The notes beneath the pieces were generated by a model that worked only from the letters and a program-made list of their open reading frames with translations, made no database searches and had not been told where the DNA came from. Below, one piece after another: positions 39,064 to 49,425 of a DNA stretch of 64,000 nt. Each line of letters begins with the position of its first letter. Within the stretch, counting starts at the first letter, position 1. A program made the translations under genes and the position numbers. Origin of the DNA: Dioscorea cayenensis subsp. rotundata (taxonomy: Eukaryota > Streptophyta > Magnoliopsida > Dioscoreales > Dioscoreaceae); NCBI RefSeq assembly GCF_009730915.1, contig NC_052489.1, forward strand, positions 3,747,622-3,811,621, given 5' to 3'.

Positions 39064-39849
39064 CCAAGAAAACAACAAGGCCTTCTTCAAGTCTTATTAT
39101 CATATGACTCTGAAAACAAGCAAATCAACAACAAAAATAGTTTCACTTACACTCAACAATTGATCATGGATGAATGCAAGACCTTATTCTTTGCAGGCCA
39201 TGACACTTCCTCTCTCTTACTTACTTGGACCATCATGCTTCTTGCTACTAATCCTTCATGGCAGGAGAGAGCTCGCAATGAAGTTCTTCAAGTCTGTGAC
39301 CAATCTCCTCTTTCCATTGATCATCTCTCCAAGTTCACCTTGGTAATTAATCAACCAAATTAAGTTTTATCTGAAATCTTTGAAACAGTTTAGAATTCTT
39401 AAATATTGATTTCAAACATGCAGCTTCAATTGATAATAAATGAATCACTGAGGCTTTACCCACCTGCAACATTGCTTCCAAGAATGGTGTTTGAAGACAT
39501 GGAACTTGGAGGAAATAATAAGCTACACATTCCAAAAGGTTTATCAGTGTGGATTCCAGTGTTGGCCATTCATCACAGCAAGGAGTTATGGGGTGAAGAT
39601 GCAGATGAGTTCAAGCCAGAAAGGTTTGCAGGAAAATCATTTGCTCAAACAAGGAACTTTTTGCCATTTGCTTCAGGTCCTAGGAACTGTGTAGGCCAAG
39701 CATTTGCCATCATGGAAGCCAAGATCATACTTGCAATGCTGCTCTCTAACTTCAGCTTTAGGATTTCTGAGAATTATAGGCATGCTCCTGTTAATGTTCT
39801 CACTTTGAAGCCAAAGTATGGTGTTCCTGTTTATTTAAAACCTCTTTAG
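36709..39849 (+). CDS. CYP735A: Cytochrome P450 CYP735A-like (cytokinin trans-hydroxylase)
   Basis: Five exons (36709-36973, 37099-37328, 37407-37648, 38904-39342, 39424-39849) join in frame to 533 aa. An N-terminal hydrophobic anchor (about 2-22) targets the ER. Family-typical stretches are HNIVGRLLPHYLLWSKQYGK, PRLCLTETDLIKE, FIGKGILMANGQDW and KLTADIIARTGF. The I-helix motif AGHDT is near 343-347, ExxR is Glu399-Arg402 (ESLR), PERF follows, and the haem loop FASGPRNCVG has Cys481. CYP735A enzymes hydroxylate isopentenyladenine-type cytokinin nucleotides to trans-zeatin forms. A run of 12 Ser encoded by (TCA)n (39030-39063), absent from the Arabidopsis proteins as I recall them, makes the protein slightly long. 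All catalytic residues are intact. The start at 36709 was preferred over an upstream in-frame ATG at 36613, whose extension is only translated (TA)n. Confidence 0.93.
37970..38040. repeat. Possible short retroelement fragment in CYP735A intron 3
   Basis: A ~70-bp block with unusually high GC for this intron (AAGGCAGCCCAGTCTTGGTG ... TTCCCGGTGCACAC) is adjacent to a T-rich run on its left. Read on the minus strand it ends in an A-rich tail, like a SINE 3' end. No clear promoter boxes or target duplication were found. Confidence 0.25.
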
Positions 39850-40521
39850 AAGATCAGTTTATATGTTAATTAGAACATATATATGCATGGAAATAATTTG
39901 GAAAACATCAGTAGTAATTATGAGTTTATTTTTTAATGTTCAGGAATAGTGTCGGGGTTCCCATTACTGCAACAGTTGAAATTTTCAGCTGAAGTATTGT
40001 TCACTGTTCATCTATACAGTCTTGCATACACCAGCCCGTACACTCTTTCTGCCAATCCCTATGTGGTCTTTTGTGCGGGAGCACAGTAGCCCGCATGCAT
40101 TTTTTAATAAAGTTGTGCGGCTGTATACTTAATGTATGTTGGCGCACATTTACTTGTATGGTTTTTTAGTTAGGTTGTGCGGTTTTTTTTATTGGTGCGT
40201 GACAGTACACAACTCTTATAAATATAAAACTAATCTCTCTCTTTGTGATTTAGAATGAGATAATATCTTCTAAAAACGACAAATATGCATACAATCAATG
40301 CAAGACTCCAATTTAGTGTGGAAAAACTTTTTAAATTAAGGAAAAAACCAAGGGACTTCTTAGAGCCATTTAAAATGCTTCCACTATGTCAATTAATGGG
40401 TTTACAAAAAGTTTCTCTCTAGCTAACAGCTAACTAGAGCCTAGAGGTATACACCAAAAATAATATTTTAGAATATAAAATAAAAAAACCACTAATGACT
40501 GCGAGGAGGGAGCTGAATCCT
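39850..40521. other. CYP735A 3' region and possible LTR-like fragment
   Basis: The P450 3' untranslated region is followed by a block starting TGTCGGGGTTCCCATTACTG near 39951. It contains CACTGTTCATCTATACAGT, repeated TTGTGCGG motifs (40070, 40115, 40175) and a TATA-like TTATAAATATAAAAC near 40217. The pattern recalls a short LTR, but no second copy or ends were found. Confidence 0.3.
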
Positions 40522-42903
40522 TTAATTTTGCATGTTTTGAAAACATTGCAATATTATTTCTTCATCAATTTTAGCAAACATCTCTCGCTCAATATAGCAT
40601 ACCGTCATATTGTTCAACCATTCATCGCATATTTTGTTTCGCAAATCTGTTTTGATGATATTCATTACTGAGAACGCTCTTTCAACTGTTGTTGTTGCCA
40701 CCGGTAAGATCAACGCCAATTCAATAAGGCGATAAACCAATGGAAAAGTCAAATGCTTATCAGTTTGAACCATTTTCATTGCAAGACGTGCAAGATCATG
40801 ACAACTTGAAAAATTAGAATTTCTTCTCACATCAAGAATATATATGTGAAGTTACACTTTCAAGATAAGATGATTAGATGTGGAAAATCATTTGAGTAAA
40901 TTTGAGCAAGTTGAATAAGCATACCATGATCAAATTTTGAAAAAGAGTTTCTTGGATCAAGACAAGCAATGCATCTTAATAACTCTGTAGAAGTTTCACT
41001 AAACCGGTTATTCATCTCAGCAGTAAGTAAATCAATCACAACAATAAAGATCTCCGCATTATAATGATGATAATAAGTAACCAATTGCCCTCCACGTCTC
41101 GAACGACCTCGAACTGTATACTATCTTCCATATTGGGCACTGAAATTGACATTGCAACACAAAAGCTACTGACTTTTTCTAAAAATGCACCCCATCCATT
41201 TTCTCTCAAGTCTTGCATAAGTTCTTTTACAGTTACTATAAACCCCATTGCATTAACAATGTTTTGATCTTTCTGCTGCAAGGCATTTGACAAGTCATTA
41301 GTTAATCCCAATACTTTGATCATCAGATGCAAGATAAATACAAATTCAAAACTCTCCATCCTTTGTATCAAACCTGATGTTATGCCTCTTTGTTCCGCAA
41401 CATTCCCATCATTACATACATTCTCTATTACCTCTAATACTGATTCCCACATAGTAAATAGGCGGATTAATTAAAGTTGTATAATGTGAGCCCCACCGTG
41501 TATCACCGGGTCTTGCAAGATTAGCCTCTTGATGTTGGCCCCTTTCCTGAGAAGATCTCACCTCTCTCCAATTTCTCGATAATCTTAATCATGGTGCTTT
41601 TGAAGCAACACATCTCTCCTTTTGCAAGAAGCACCCACAATGTTCACAATCATAGTGACATAGCTGAAAAAATCACTAATAGCCAATATGCCCTTAGCAA
41701 CAGAAATGACAACCAACTACAATTGGTGGGCAAAGCAATGGACATAAAAGGCAAATGGATTTTCATTTAAAATTAACGTCTTCAACCCATTAAATTGCTC
41801 TTTCATATTTGAGGCTCCATCATATCCCTGCCCTCTCAATTTAGAAATAGATAAATCACAACGGGCAAGCAATCCATCCAAAGTTGTCTTTAATGAAGGG
41901 GATGAAGTACGTATCAGCAACATGTTCAATGGCAAGAAATCTTTCAATTACTTGCCCTTCCTTATTCACAAACCTCACAATCACCGCCATTTGCTCTTTT
42001 ATTGATTTGTCACAAGACTTAACAAGAAATATAGAAAAATGATTGTCTCCAATCTCATCAATAATGACCCGTGTGGTCTCTTCTGCACAAGCCCTTACTA
42101 ACTCTTTTTGTATTTGTGGAAAAATCATTTGATTATTTTCAGGAGCATTTTCATTAATTACATGACCAACACTTTCAACTTCCGTCCCATACCAATTTAG
42201 CATCTCTAGAAAGTTGCCCTTATTTGTGGAACTAGAAGATTCATCATGTCCACGAAAAGCATGACTTTGCAATAGAAGAAATCTAACAACTCGTAAAATA
42301 GCAGTGACACGAGCTCTATATGCAATCTCCATCTAGCTCTTTGCTATGAGAACAAAATATATGTGACATGCTTTGCCTCTGATTTTTGAAATCCTCACAA
42401 TGTTGCCTTGCATTGTTGTGGTTGTTACTAACTCCACCAACATGATCAGTGAAAACTTCCATTGCCTTCTTTCAATTGCTAAACCCTGTTTTCGTGAAGG
42501 CATCAATCCCAAGTTTATCACTCCTTAGCTGCTTAAAAAGATAACAATAGAAACAGTAAGCTACATCTTTCTCCACACTATATTCCAAACAATCAAATTT
42601 CTGAAACCACACTTCTTTAAAGCTTCTCAAATCTTTTTTTCGTTGTTTTCTAGGAAAACTGTGGCCAACTGGTTGACATTGACCCATTAACAAATACTCT
42701 CTCCTTACTTGATCTCTTAATCTTGTGTTATATTCCTCAATTGCTTTTTGAAGCCTTGGGTTGGCAATAATATCACTTGGATCAAACTTAACAAGACTTT
42801 TCTTTTGAGCAGCAGTACTTTCATCAGACGCTGAACTCGTTTTTGCTTCAGTACTTTTTGGTATAGATTTAAAAAACCTCTCCATATCTATGAAATTGAT
42901 CAA
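40522..42903 (-). pseudogene. Decayed hAT-family transposase (ZMYM1/TTF-type)
   Basis: Read on the minus strand, fragments occur in the correct order for a plant hAT transposase of the zinc-finger MYM 1-like type. 42903-42472 holds the N terminus and TTF-type zinc finger (WFQKFDCLEYSVEKD, CFYCYLF). 42332-41856 and 41947-41717 hold the RNase-H-like core start (KLRGQGYDGASNM and HCFAHQL). 41452-40860 is the helical insertion. 40830-40522 is the C-terminal dimerisation domain (LPVATTTVERAFSVMN). A TGA at 42472-42474 replaces what is probably a Trp codon, and the frame shifts near 42335, 41900, 41700 and 40850. It cannot make a full enzyme. Terminal inverted repeats were not found. The clean non-autonomous hAT elements nearby belong to the same superfamily but show no end homology that I could establish. 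Confidence 0.85.
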
Positions 42904-44149
42904 ATTAAATATATAAATATTTTGAAGTAAATCATAAATTCATAAATTGCCCAATCAAATATGTGTAACACTAAATTGGACACTTTATCCTAATCATATT
43001 GAACTAGGTTAGAATAGTGCCCCCTCTTTGAGTTTATTTAAAATAAAACTACAGTATAAATTTAAATTTTTTGAGAACAATAAATTATAATTTAATAAAT
43101 AAAATAAAGACATAATTATAATTTAATTTATCTTAAAATAAATATTTTTATTTACATGAATAGTTATAACTCATAGTAGTTATATAAATGTAAATAATAT
43201 TTTAAATTAAAAAATCTTATTTAATAGAATTATAATGAGTGCGATAAGTTATAATTCAATAAGGAAATAATAATTACATTTTATCATTATTATGGTTATA
43301 AATATAAATTATAGTTAAATAAATATAAATATATTTTAAATTAAAAATATTTTGAAGAATTATGATAAGTGGGCATATCTTATAAGTTCAAATTTATTGT
43401 GATGAATTGATGATTTTGTTTTAAGCTCATATAAATTCGATGACTATATTGAGTAGACATAACAACATATGTTATTTAAATTAATGACTATGTTTCAAAT
43501 AATTTTTCCAAATTTATATAGATAATTTTTAAAAGTTTAATTTGTTTTAATTTTTATATTTAAGATCTTAGTATTTATAAATGAAGTTTTATTTTAAATT
43601 GATATCTTATATTTAAAATTTTGTTTAAAGATAATTATTTTTTATTAGTAAATCACAAATTTTCATTTTAATACTACTCAAATATCTAAATTAAATTAAT
43701 GATATCAATTTAAATGCCACATCTCTAAATTATAGTATGTTATCTAAATCCACTTATCCACATACCACATTAATCAATTTCAAATTCACAAATTTTTTAA
43801 CAAATTTTAAAAAATAAATATATATCACAATGATGGAAAATAAGTAAATAAATTAAAAGATTAATAGAGAAAACCTCCACCTTCTCTGATCGTCGGACAG
43901 GAAGAGAGAAATTAGATGGAGATTACAAATTAGAAGTGTTGTTTATCAAGAAAAAAACGAGGATATTAGAATCTCTAATCTTTGAAAATGGCTGAGAAGT
44001 AAACCATGTAGCAATGTTAATATGATAGGTTGTTATATATGTATTAATATATTATATAATTAATAGCCACAACGGAAATTTCTCCAACAAATAAACATGT
44101 TTCAAGTTTTTATTGGCTCTTTTGAACTTGATTAGATGGTTGCTTTTCT
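42904..44149. other. AT-rich DNA beyond the hAT relic
   Basis: No gene or clear element is seen. The sequence is very AT-rich (poly-A/T mixtures, TAAATAT words) and may include the 5' flank of the dead hAT element. Confidence 0.4.
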
Positions 44150-44436
44150 TTTTCTTAATCTCAAAGCTCTCCCTTGGCCTTCACGCTTCCATCCGGCATT
44201 GATGATTGAGGGCGCTGGCCCAGGCCGTGGGTGGATCCGCGGATGGCCGGGCTGCGGAAAGGGGAGAGAAGCCTCCTCAATTCTCATGGACCCATGAGTC
44301 GAGGGACCACTGGCCATTGGAATTTGGGGGAAGGGGGGCGGTCCGGCTGGGGAAGGGGGGCAGAGCGCATCTCGGGCCACAGGTTCACTAATTTCGCCGG
44401 CGACAGGGGGTCGGCCGCCCTCCTCCCCCCTCTGCC
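44150..44436. other. GC-rich island of unknown origin
   Basis: About 290 bp with a GC content far above its surroundings (GGCCGTGGGTGGATCCGCGG, TTCGCCGGCGACAGGGGGTC), bounded by AT-rich DNA on the left and a MITE terminus on the right. It is open on both strands, but the translations are Pro/Gly/Arg-rich with no family resemblance. It could be a captured piece of a GC-rich gene exon or a divergent part of the neighbouring element. Confidence 0.4.
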
Positions 44437-45081
44437 TAGGGGTGGTAATGTGGCTGATCCCCGCGGGGACCCGACCCAATGGGAATGGGGTTCCCAAACC
44501 CCTCTCCGGGGGGCGGGGACGAGTCAATCCGCGTCCCTGTTTCCTAAATGATGGACAGGGCTAGGAATGCTTCCCTGCCCAGTGGAGATCCTGTGTGTGT
44601 ATAATTTTTTTCCAACATTAAAATATTCAAAAGGCTGATATAAAAAACTCTAATTTTAATTAAATTGGACTAATCATATAAAGTACTTATTTTAAACTAA
44701 TAACAATTAAAATTAGATATGAGAGGTTTTATATAAATTAAAACAACAAATTATTTTAATAAATAATCAAAATCCAAATAAATAATCAAAAACTAATTTG
44801 TTTTTTAAGTTTTATATGTTGGTTTGACAAGTTTGTTGAGCTCTATGTTGAGTAATTTTGATTTTATCATGTTTTTATAAATATATCTATGTAAAGTAGT
44901 TTTCATGTTCCAAAATGTAATAGTATGTTTGCAAATAGAGAATTCCCATGGGGAGCACGGATGGGGATGGGGAAACAAATTGTCCATGTCAGGGAATCGA
45001 GGATGGAGAATCCCCGTCACGCCATTGCGCAGGGACAGAAAGGAGCCTTTTTGCTCCGGCCCTGCCTTGTTACCACCCCTA
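44437..45081. mobile_element. MITE with TAGGGGTGGTAA inverted ends
   Basis: The left end TAGGGGTGGTAATG (44437) is inverted at the right end as TTACCACCCCTA (45081), a roughly 12-bp inverted repeat enclosing 645 bp. Subterminal blocks are rich in GGGGA, CCCGC and ATGGGGATGGGG, with an AT-rich centre. Plant elements with TAGGGGTGGCAAT ends are usually placed in the hAT group. No matching 8-bp flank was found (CCTCTGCC against GATGTGCT), so target duplication is lost or the borders differ. The sequence GTTACCAC...TAGATGTGC is repeated 44 bp beyond the right end. Confidence 0.6.
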
Positions 45082-45464
45082 GATGTGCTAACAAGCGTCT
45101 GGCCACCTCTCGTTACCACTTTTAGATGTGCCAAGTGCCCGGTCATAGAGGTGGACAAAGGTGGTTTTAGCATTTATTTTATTTTTAAAAGACTGAAAAT
45201 ATATAATATGACAAAAGGGGAGATGAGCGGCAAAGTTGTAACCTTTGAGGATTTTGTTTTATTAGTCTTTACATATGGATTTCCAACAATTACATTATCA
45301 ACACATAGTGACGTGTATCACATTACCACTTGTCATATCATCCACGCTGCCAACGCAGGAGATGATGATGGCAAGAGACATGTGGTACATCAACATGACG
45401 TTCTCTATTTTGAGTTTGCACATCAATGTTAATGGCCTATATATACCAAGCCAATATCTTCTTG

Positions 45465-45665
45465 ATTTAAAGTTGCTTTATGACACATCAATAAATCTTC
45501 TCCGAATGTGTCCTCCATTTATAATTGCTTTATTCTAAATCAACATTAATTTGTTCTCCACCTAAAGATGCTTTAAGGCACATCAGTTTGTGTTCTCCGC
45601 GTGGAATTACTTTCGGCCAAATCAAAATGTTATCTTTGCTTAAAGATGATTTTTGATACATCAAT
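45465..45665. repeat. Imperfect tandem repeat built on AAAGNTGCTTTANGNCACATCA
   Basis: Three diverged copies begin near 45469 (AAAGTTGCTTTATGACACAT), 45563 (AAAGATGCTTTAAGGCACAT) and 45640 (AAAGATGATTTTTGATACAT). The first two continue into TTCTCCG-type sequence. Spacing is about 95 and 77 bp. The probable SINE follows directly. Confidence 0.5.
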
Positions 45666-45674
45666 GGATGTATT

Positions 45675-45842
45675 TTTGAGGTAGAGGGCGACAAGTCGCC
45701 AACTTTCAGCCAGTGCGTGGACGGGAGAATTGCTCAGCGTCCTCACCCTCTCGGACCCGGGAGGCAGGGTCGAAAGGGAATCGAACTCGCGTCTCCTCCA
45801 ACGAGGGGACCCGGGACAGCTGCCATTGCTTCTAAAGCTGCT
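45675..45842 (-). mobile_element. Probable tRNA-derived SINE
   Basis: Read on the minus strand, a GC-rich 165-bp unit contains GAGTTCGATTCCC near 45781-45793, close to the RNA polymerase III B box (GGTTCGANTCC). An A-box-like TGGCAGCTGTCCC lies about 35 bp upstream of it. The unit runs to TCGCCCTCTACCTCAAAAAT at the 3' end. Layout, size and GC contrast fit a tRNA-derived SINE. It does not fold as a complete tRNA gene, and no flanking duplication was found. Confidence 0.5.
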
Positions 45843-46036
45843 TTTTGGTTTTTAAACATCAAAATTAATTAAAATTAAACTACATAAATTTATCAATAAA
45901 ATTCATAAATAAAAAGTACATCACCAGATGACAAACATATTTATATAGCTAGAGACATAGAGACCTTATTACTAGAAAACATAAACTATTTTACAAAGAG
46001 CTCACAAGCAATTTATTATATCACACTCATTATAAT

Positions 46037-46911
46037 CTAGTGATCTTCTTTGGGTGGCTTAACAATGACAACCGGACACTTAGCGTGGTGTGCAACATAG
46101 TCACTTACACTCCCCAAAAATGCTCTGTAAAATACCAAAACAATATCATGCAGATTAATTCAATTATAAAACTTTTAAACAAATTTTTTTTTAAGAAAAA
46201 ACCAGAAACTAAAATTTATATATAAAATCAAGGTAAAAAAATTTATTTTTTTATATATATACCTCTTGAATTTGCCAAGCCCGCGACTTCCGACAACAAC
46301 AAGATCAACTGACATTTGTTGAACAGCTTGACATATCATCTCTTTGGGCTCACCATCCATAACCAAAGTTTCAGCTATAACCTATATATATATATATATA
46401 TATCATTTATTATGTTTTTCTTTCAATAAATATTAAGATGATCATTTGAAGTATAATTGAAATTTCTGTACTTAATTACATTTCTCTCTTCGCAAACTTT
46501 TATGGCCTTGGCAAGTACATGGGCACTGTTCTCTTCTTGAGCTTTTCTCATAGAATCAGTCACTGATGCAGAAACAAAAACACCTACAAAAAAATGCAAG
46601 GTAACAAATGAAATATAAATCATTTAGAAATATAAAAAAACTTAGGACAAAGAAGAGATCATGAACTATATATTAAATATAAAAATGTTGATTTACCTTG
46701 TCCTGCAGGAACAACGAACTGCTGGAAAGGCTGCTGAGCATGGAAAACAATGAGTGAGCGGGGCCGAGCCAGAGTGGATGAATTAGCCGCCATGAAATGG
46801 TCTAGAGTCCATGAAAGAGCATACAAAGCTCCCATCACTTTCATCAATGGCCACCATCACTCTCATGCCCTCCTCCTCTTCAGCCTTCATCTTTGCTGCC
46901 ACCTCTGCCAT
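46037..46911 (-). CDS. Universal stress protein (UspA family), frameshifted near the N terminus
   Basis: Four exons (46911-46697, 46583-46480, 46381-46263, 46124-46037) encode a ~165-aa plant USP, an ATP-binding Rossmann-like stress protein. The N terminus MRVMVAIDESDGSF is in one frame and YALSWTLDHFMAANSS in the next. Exon 1 is 215 nt where 214 would keep the frame, so one extra base lies near 46820-46832 (GGGAGCTTTGTATGCT). Downstream everything is intact: FHAQQPFQQFVVPAGQG, the ENSAHVLAKAIKVCEERN helix, LVVVGSRGLGKFKR (the GxxGxG-type nucleotide-binding loop), and the C terminus SVSDYVAHHAKCPVVIVKPP. An ATG at 46844 in the second frame would give a protein lacking the first beta strand. 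The gene is therefore a recent pseudogene, a truncated form, or an assembly error. It is annotated as coding because the remaining exons and splice sites are clean. Confidence 0.8.
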
Positions 46912-47785
46912 GCTCTACGTCTGTAATGTGATCTCTACTTGGCTTTGTAAATTCTACATGTAATGCTTAATTTATATACATCTCTAAGGAGAAGTATATG
47001 ACGAAACTACCCTTGATTGTTAGTGCATTTGAATTTGGGATACTTTTTATCTGTTAATTTAAAGCAGCTGGCTTTGCCGACTCGGGTTTGATATATTGGT
47101 GACACGTGTGGTGGTGCGTCGCATGTTGGCATGCAATAATGCAAAAAGAGATATTACTTGGGGAAGGTGCATGCATTGAATGAGGGGTGGACATGCGCAT
47201 GGGCAGGGTCTGACTGCTAGACTCAAAAATATAACCTATATATTCATTTGGGCAAGTCGGCCATGTTTCGCTAAATTGCTTTTGATTCAAACCCCGACCC
47301 ATTCGATTATCATTAGGCTGCGCCCAAACTAACCCGATCTAAAAAAATAAATAATTTTTTTATGAAATAATTGAAATAACTAAATAAAAACTACTACTAC
47401 AACCCCTTAAATTTTTTTCAAACATTTTTAAAAATACAACACAAGTATTATAAATGTTTACTTTTTTCAAACCTATTACTATTATATATATAATTATATA
47501 TATTATAAATAATATATGATATATATATTATTTATTTATTCGATCGGTCAGGGTCGGGTCGGTCAAAAATTCATCCGACCCAAACCCGTACAAATTAATC
47601 TGACCAAAAACATTTGAGCTCAACCCGGGTTTTTGACCAACTTTTCTAAACCCGGGCACTCAGTATTTTTAGGGGATGGGTCAGACTACCATGGGTCGTC
47701 CGGCCCATGTCCTCCCCTAGCATTGATTTGTTCTGTTCAAAAGTGCTATTTGTGTGAGAACAAACAAGTAAAGGAAAATGCGGAA

Positions 47786-47840
<55 letters not shown>

Positions 47841-48121
47841 GTTGATGTTAGTGTATTCCAACAATAAAATATAAGAGCTGTATAAGGGAAGGAAGAAGTT
47901 CAAATCGGACACGAAAGTTCATTTTGTTGTTTTTAGATAGATATAGATAACTATTTGACCATTCTAGCCTCTCTTAATCATGTTATTTATGGTATTCATG
48001 GTGAGGATTTTGTTGGGGAAAACTAACAAAGGTAAATGACTTGATTTTTAGTAGGCAAGCTAATTTTCAATTATCACCTGTGATCAAACTCCTAGCAGTA
48101 CTTGTCATATATATAGAGAGA
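46912..48121. other. Intergenic DNA with possible MITE debris
   Basis: No gene is supported. 47190-47720 holds GC-richer segments with repeated GGGTC, GACCC and CGGGTT motifs around an AT-rich core. This resembles a decayed MITE, but ends and target duplication could not be fixed. A (TAA)n microsatellite lies within. Confidence 0.4.
47785..47840. repeat. (TAA)n microsatellite
   Basis: About 18 uninterrupted copies of the TAA/AAT trinucleotide. Confidence 0.95.
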
Positions 48122-48436
48122 GATTTTTTTTTAAAATATTACAAAATTTTTTTTTACTAAATTACGCATGTTTGAGATTATTTACCAAAATATGCAAGTT
48201 GGTGAAAAACGGTAAAACTTTCCCTGTTTTTGGGTTTTTTATTTTATTTTTTATTTTAAAAATATAGAAAACGGGAGAAACTCTCCTGTTTTCTATATTT
48301 TTAAAATAAAAAAAATAAAAAAAGCTAAAAATGGGGAAAGTTTTACTGCTTTTCCACTAACTCATGATTTTGTAGAATAATCCCAAACATCGCTGAATTT
48401 AGTAAATATTTTTTATAATATTAAAAAAAGTCAAAA
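48122..48436. mobile_element. Near-perfect ~310-bp foldback (MITE-like hairpin)
   Basis: Two arms of about 155 bp are inverted copies around a 3-nt centre at 48279-48281 (GGAGA-AAC-TCTCC). Matching blocks run outward: AATATAGAAAACGGGAGA against TCTCCTGTTTTCTATATT, GGTAAAACTTTCCC against GGGGAAAGTTTTACTGC, and GTTTGAGATTATTTACC against an AATAATCCCAAAC block. The outer ends include TTTACTAAATT and AAATATT on both sides. There is no coding capacity. Outer ends are A/T homopolymer-rich, so the target duplication cannot be read. Confidence 0.75.
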
Positions 48437-48849
48437 ACCACCAGGTCTAGACATTGCAATATTGATGAATGTTAGAAATAAATTAAATATATATAAATTA
48501 TTATGAGTTAAAAAAAAATTACATGGTTTACTATATGCGAAACTATGTGTGTATAATAGTCAATTAGTTATGGCGGGGGAGGTTTATTAGAATTAAGTGC
48601 CTTTTGGTATTGCCTGTTAATTATATAATTTTAAATGAGGTTATACATCTTTATTTTTTATCATAGTATAAAAACCTCTGGTAATTCATCTATTTAAATC
48701 TTGACTTGTTGCATTAATCCATCAAACTTCCTTGCCCCTCAATACAATGCCTTGAATCCATAGACCCTCTTTCTTTATTAGCCACCGCTTAGATCGTTAA
48801 TTTATCATCTTAGTTTAGCAGGAATGAAGATTTTCATTTAAATATATAG
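48437..48849. other. Intergenic DNA between foldback and LINE
   Basis: AT-rich with no gene seen. It ends at a poly(T) run (about 48850-48860) that probably marks the 3' tail of the minus-strand LINE. Confidence 0.4.
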
Positions 48850-49190
48850 TTTTTTTTTTAAAAAAAAAGTGGATAAACCTCTTAGATTAGAGGGAAACAA
48901 ATAAAAAAAGTATAACTACTATTAGATGTGGTAAGCAAAGTACAACAAAAAGAGGGACTACAAAAGAAGAACAATAGCCAACTGGGAGCCAAAGCTCTAA
49001 TACATCAAACTCGAAACCTAGCCTGAGCTTGGGTCATGTTCCACATCGGTAGGCAGAATGTCAACGAATTCCTTCACACGCGGGCCAAAAAACTCCAAGC
49101 TTCTTCTGACAGTAGTGATATCATCATCAATTTTCTCCCTAAATCCCTCTGCGAGTGACGAACACCAAGATAAAAGCATATGATCAATTT

Positions 49191-49425
49191 TCAGAATGAT
49201 ACAGTGAGCATGCAATACGTTGGCATTGAAATGCAATCATTCATAGCTAGCCAAATATTCCAATTCATCGCTTTCACAACTAGGCCCCCAAAATCCCTTT
49301 TGGCAAGATAGCTGCAGAAGTCTGATAAAGTAATCCCAAATTTGTTTAGCCAAAGAGCAATGAATGAACAGATGATCCACTGATTCAGATTCCGCATGGC
49401 ACATGATGGATGTATCAGTCGACAA
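49191..49425 (-). pseudogene. LINE 3' Cys/His (zf-RVT-like) segment
   Basis: Two overlapping frames give the conserved plant LINE tail (CHAESESVDHLFIHCSLAKQI), the zinc-binding-in-reverse-transcriptase pattern C...H..HC. It is broken from the upstream RT region by frameshifts and stops. Confidence 0.7.

Noticed and set aside
45675..45842. A true tRNA gene on the minus strand
   Set aside because: The B box is good, but no cloverleaf with acceptor and anticodon stems can be drawn; a SINE is the better explanation.
47190..47720. A MITE with GGGTC/GACCC-rich ends
   Set aside because: Subterminal composition is suggestive, but no paired termini or duplication could be defined.
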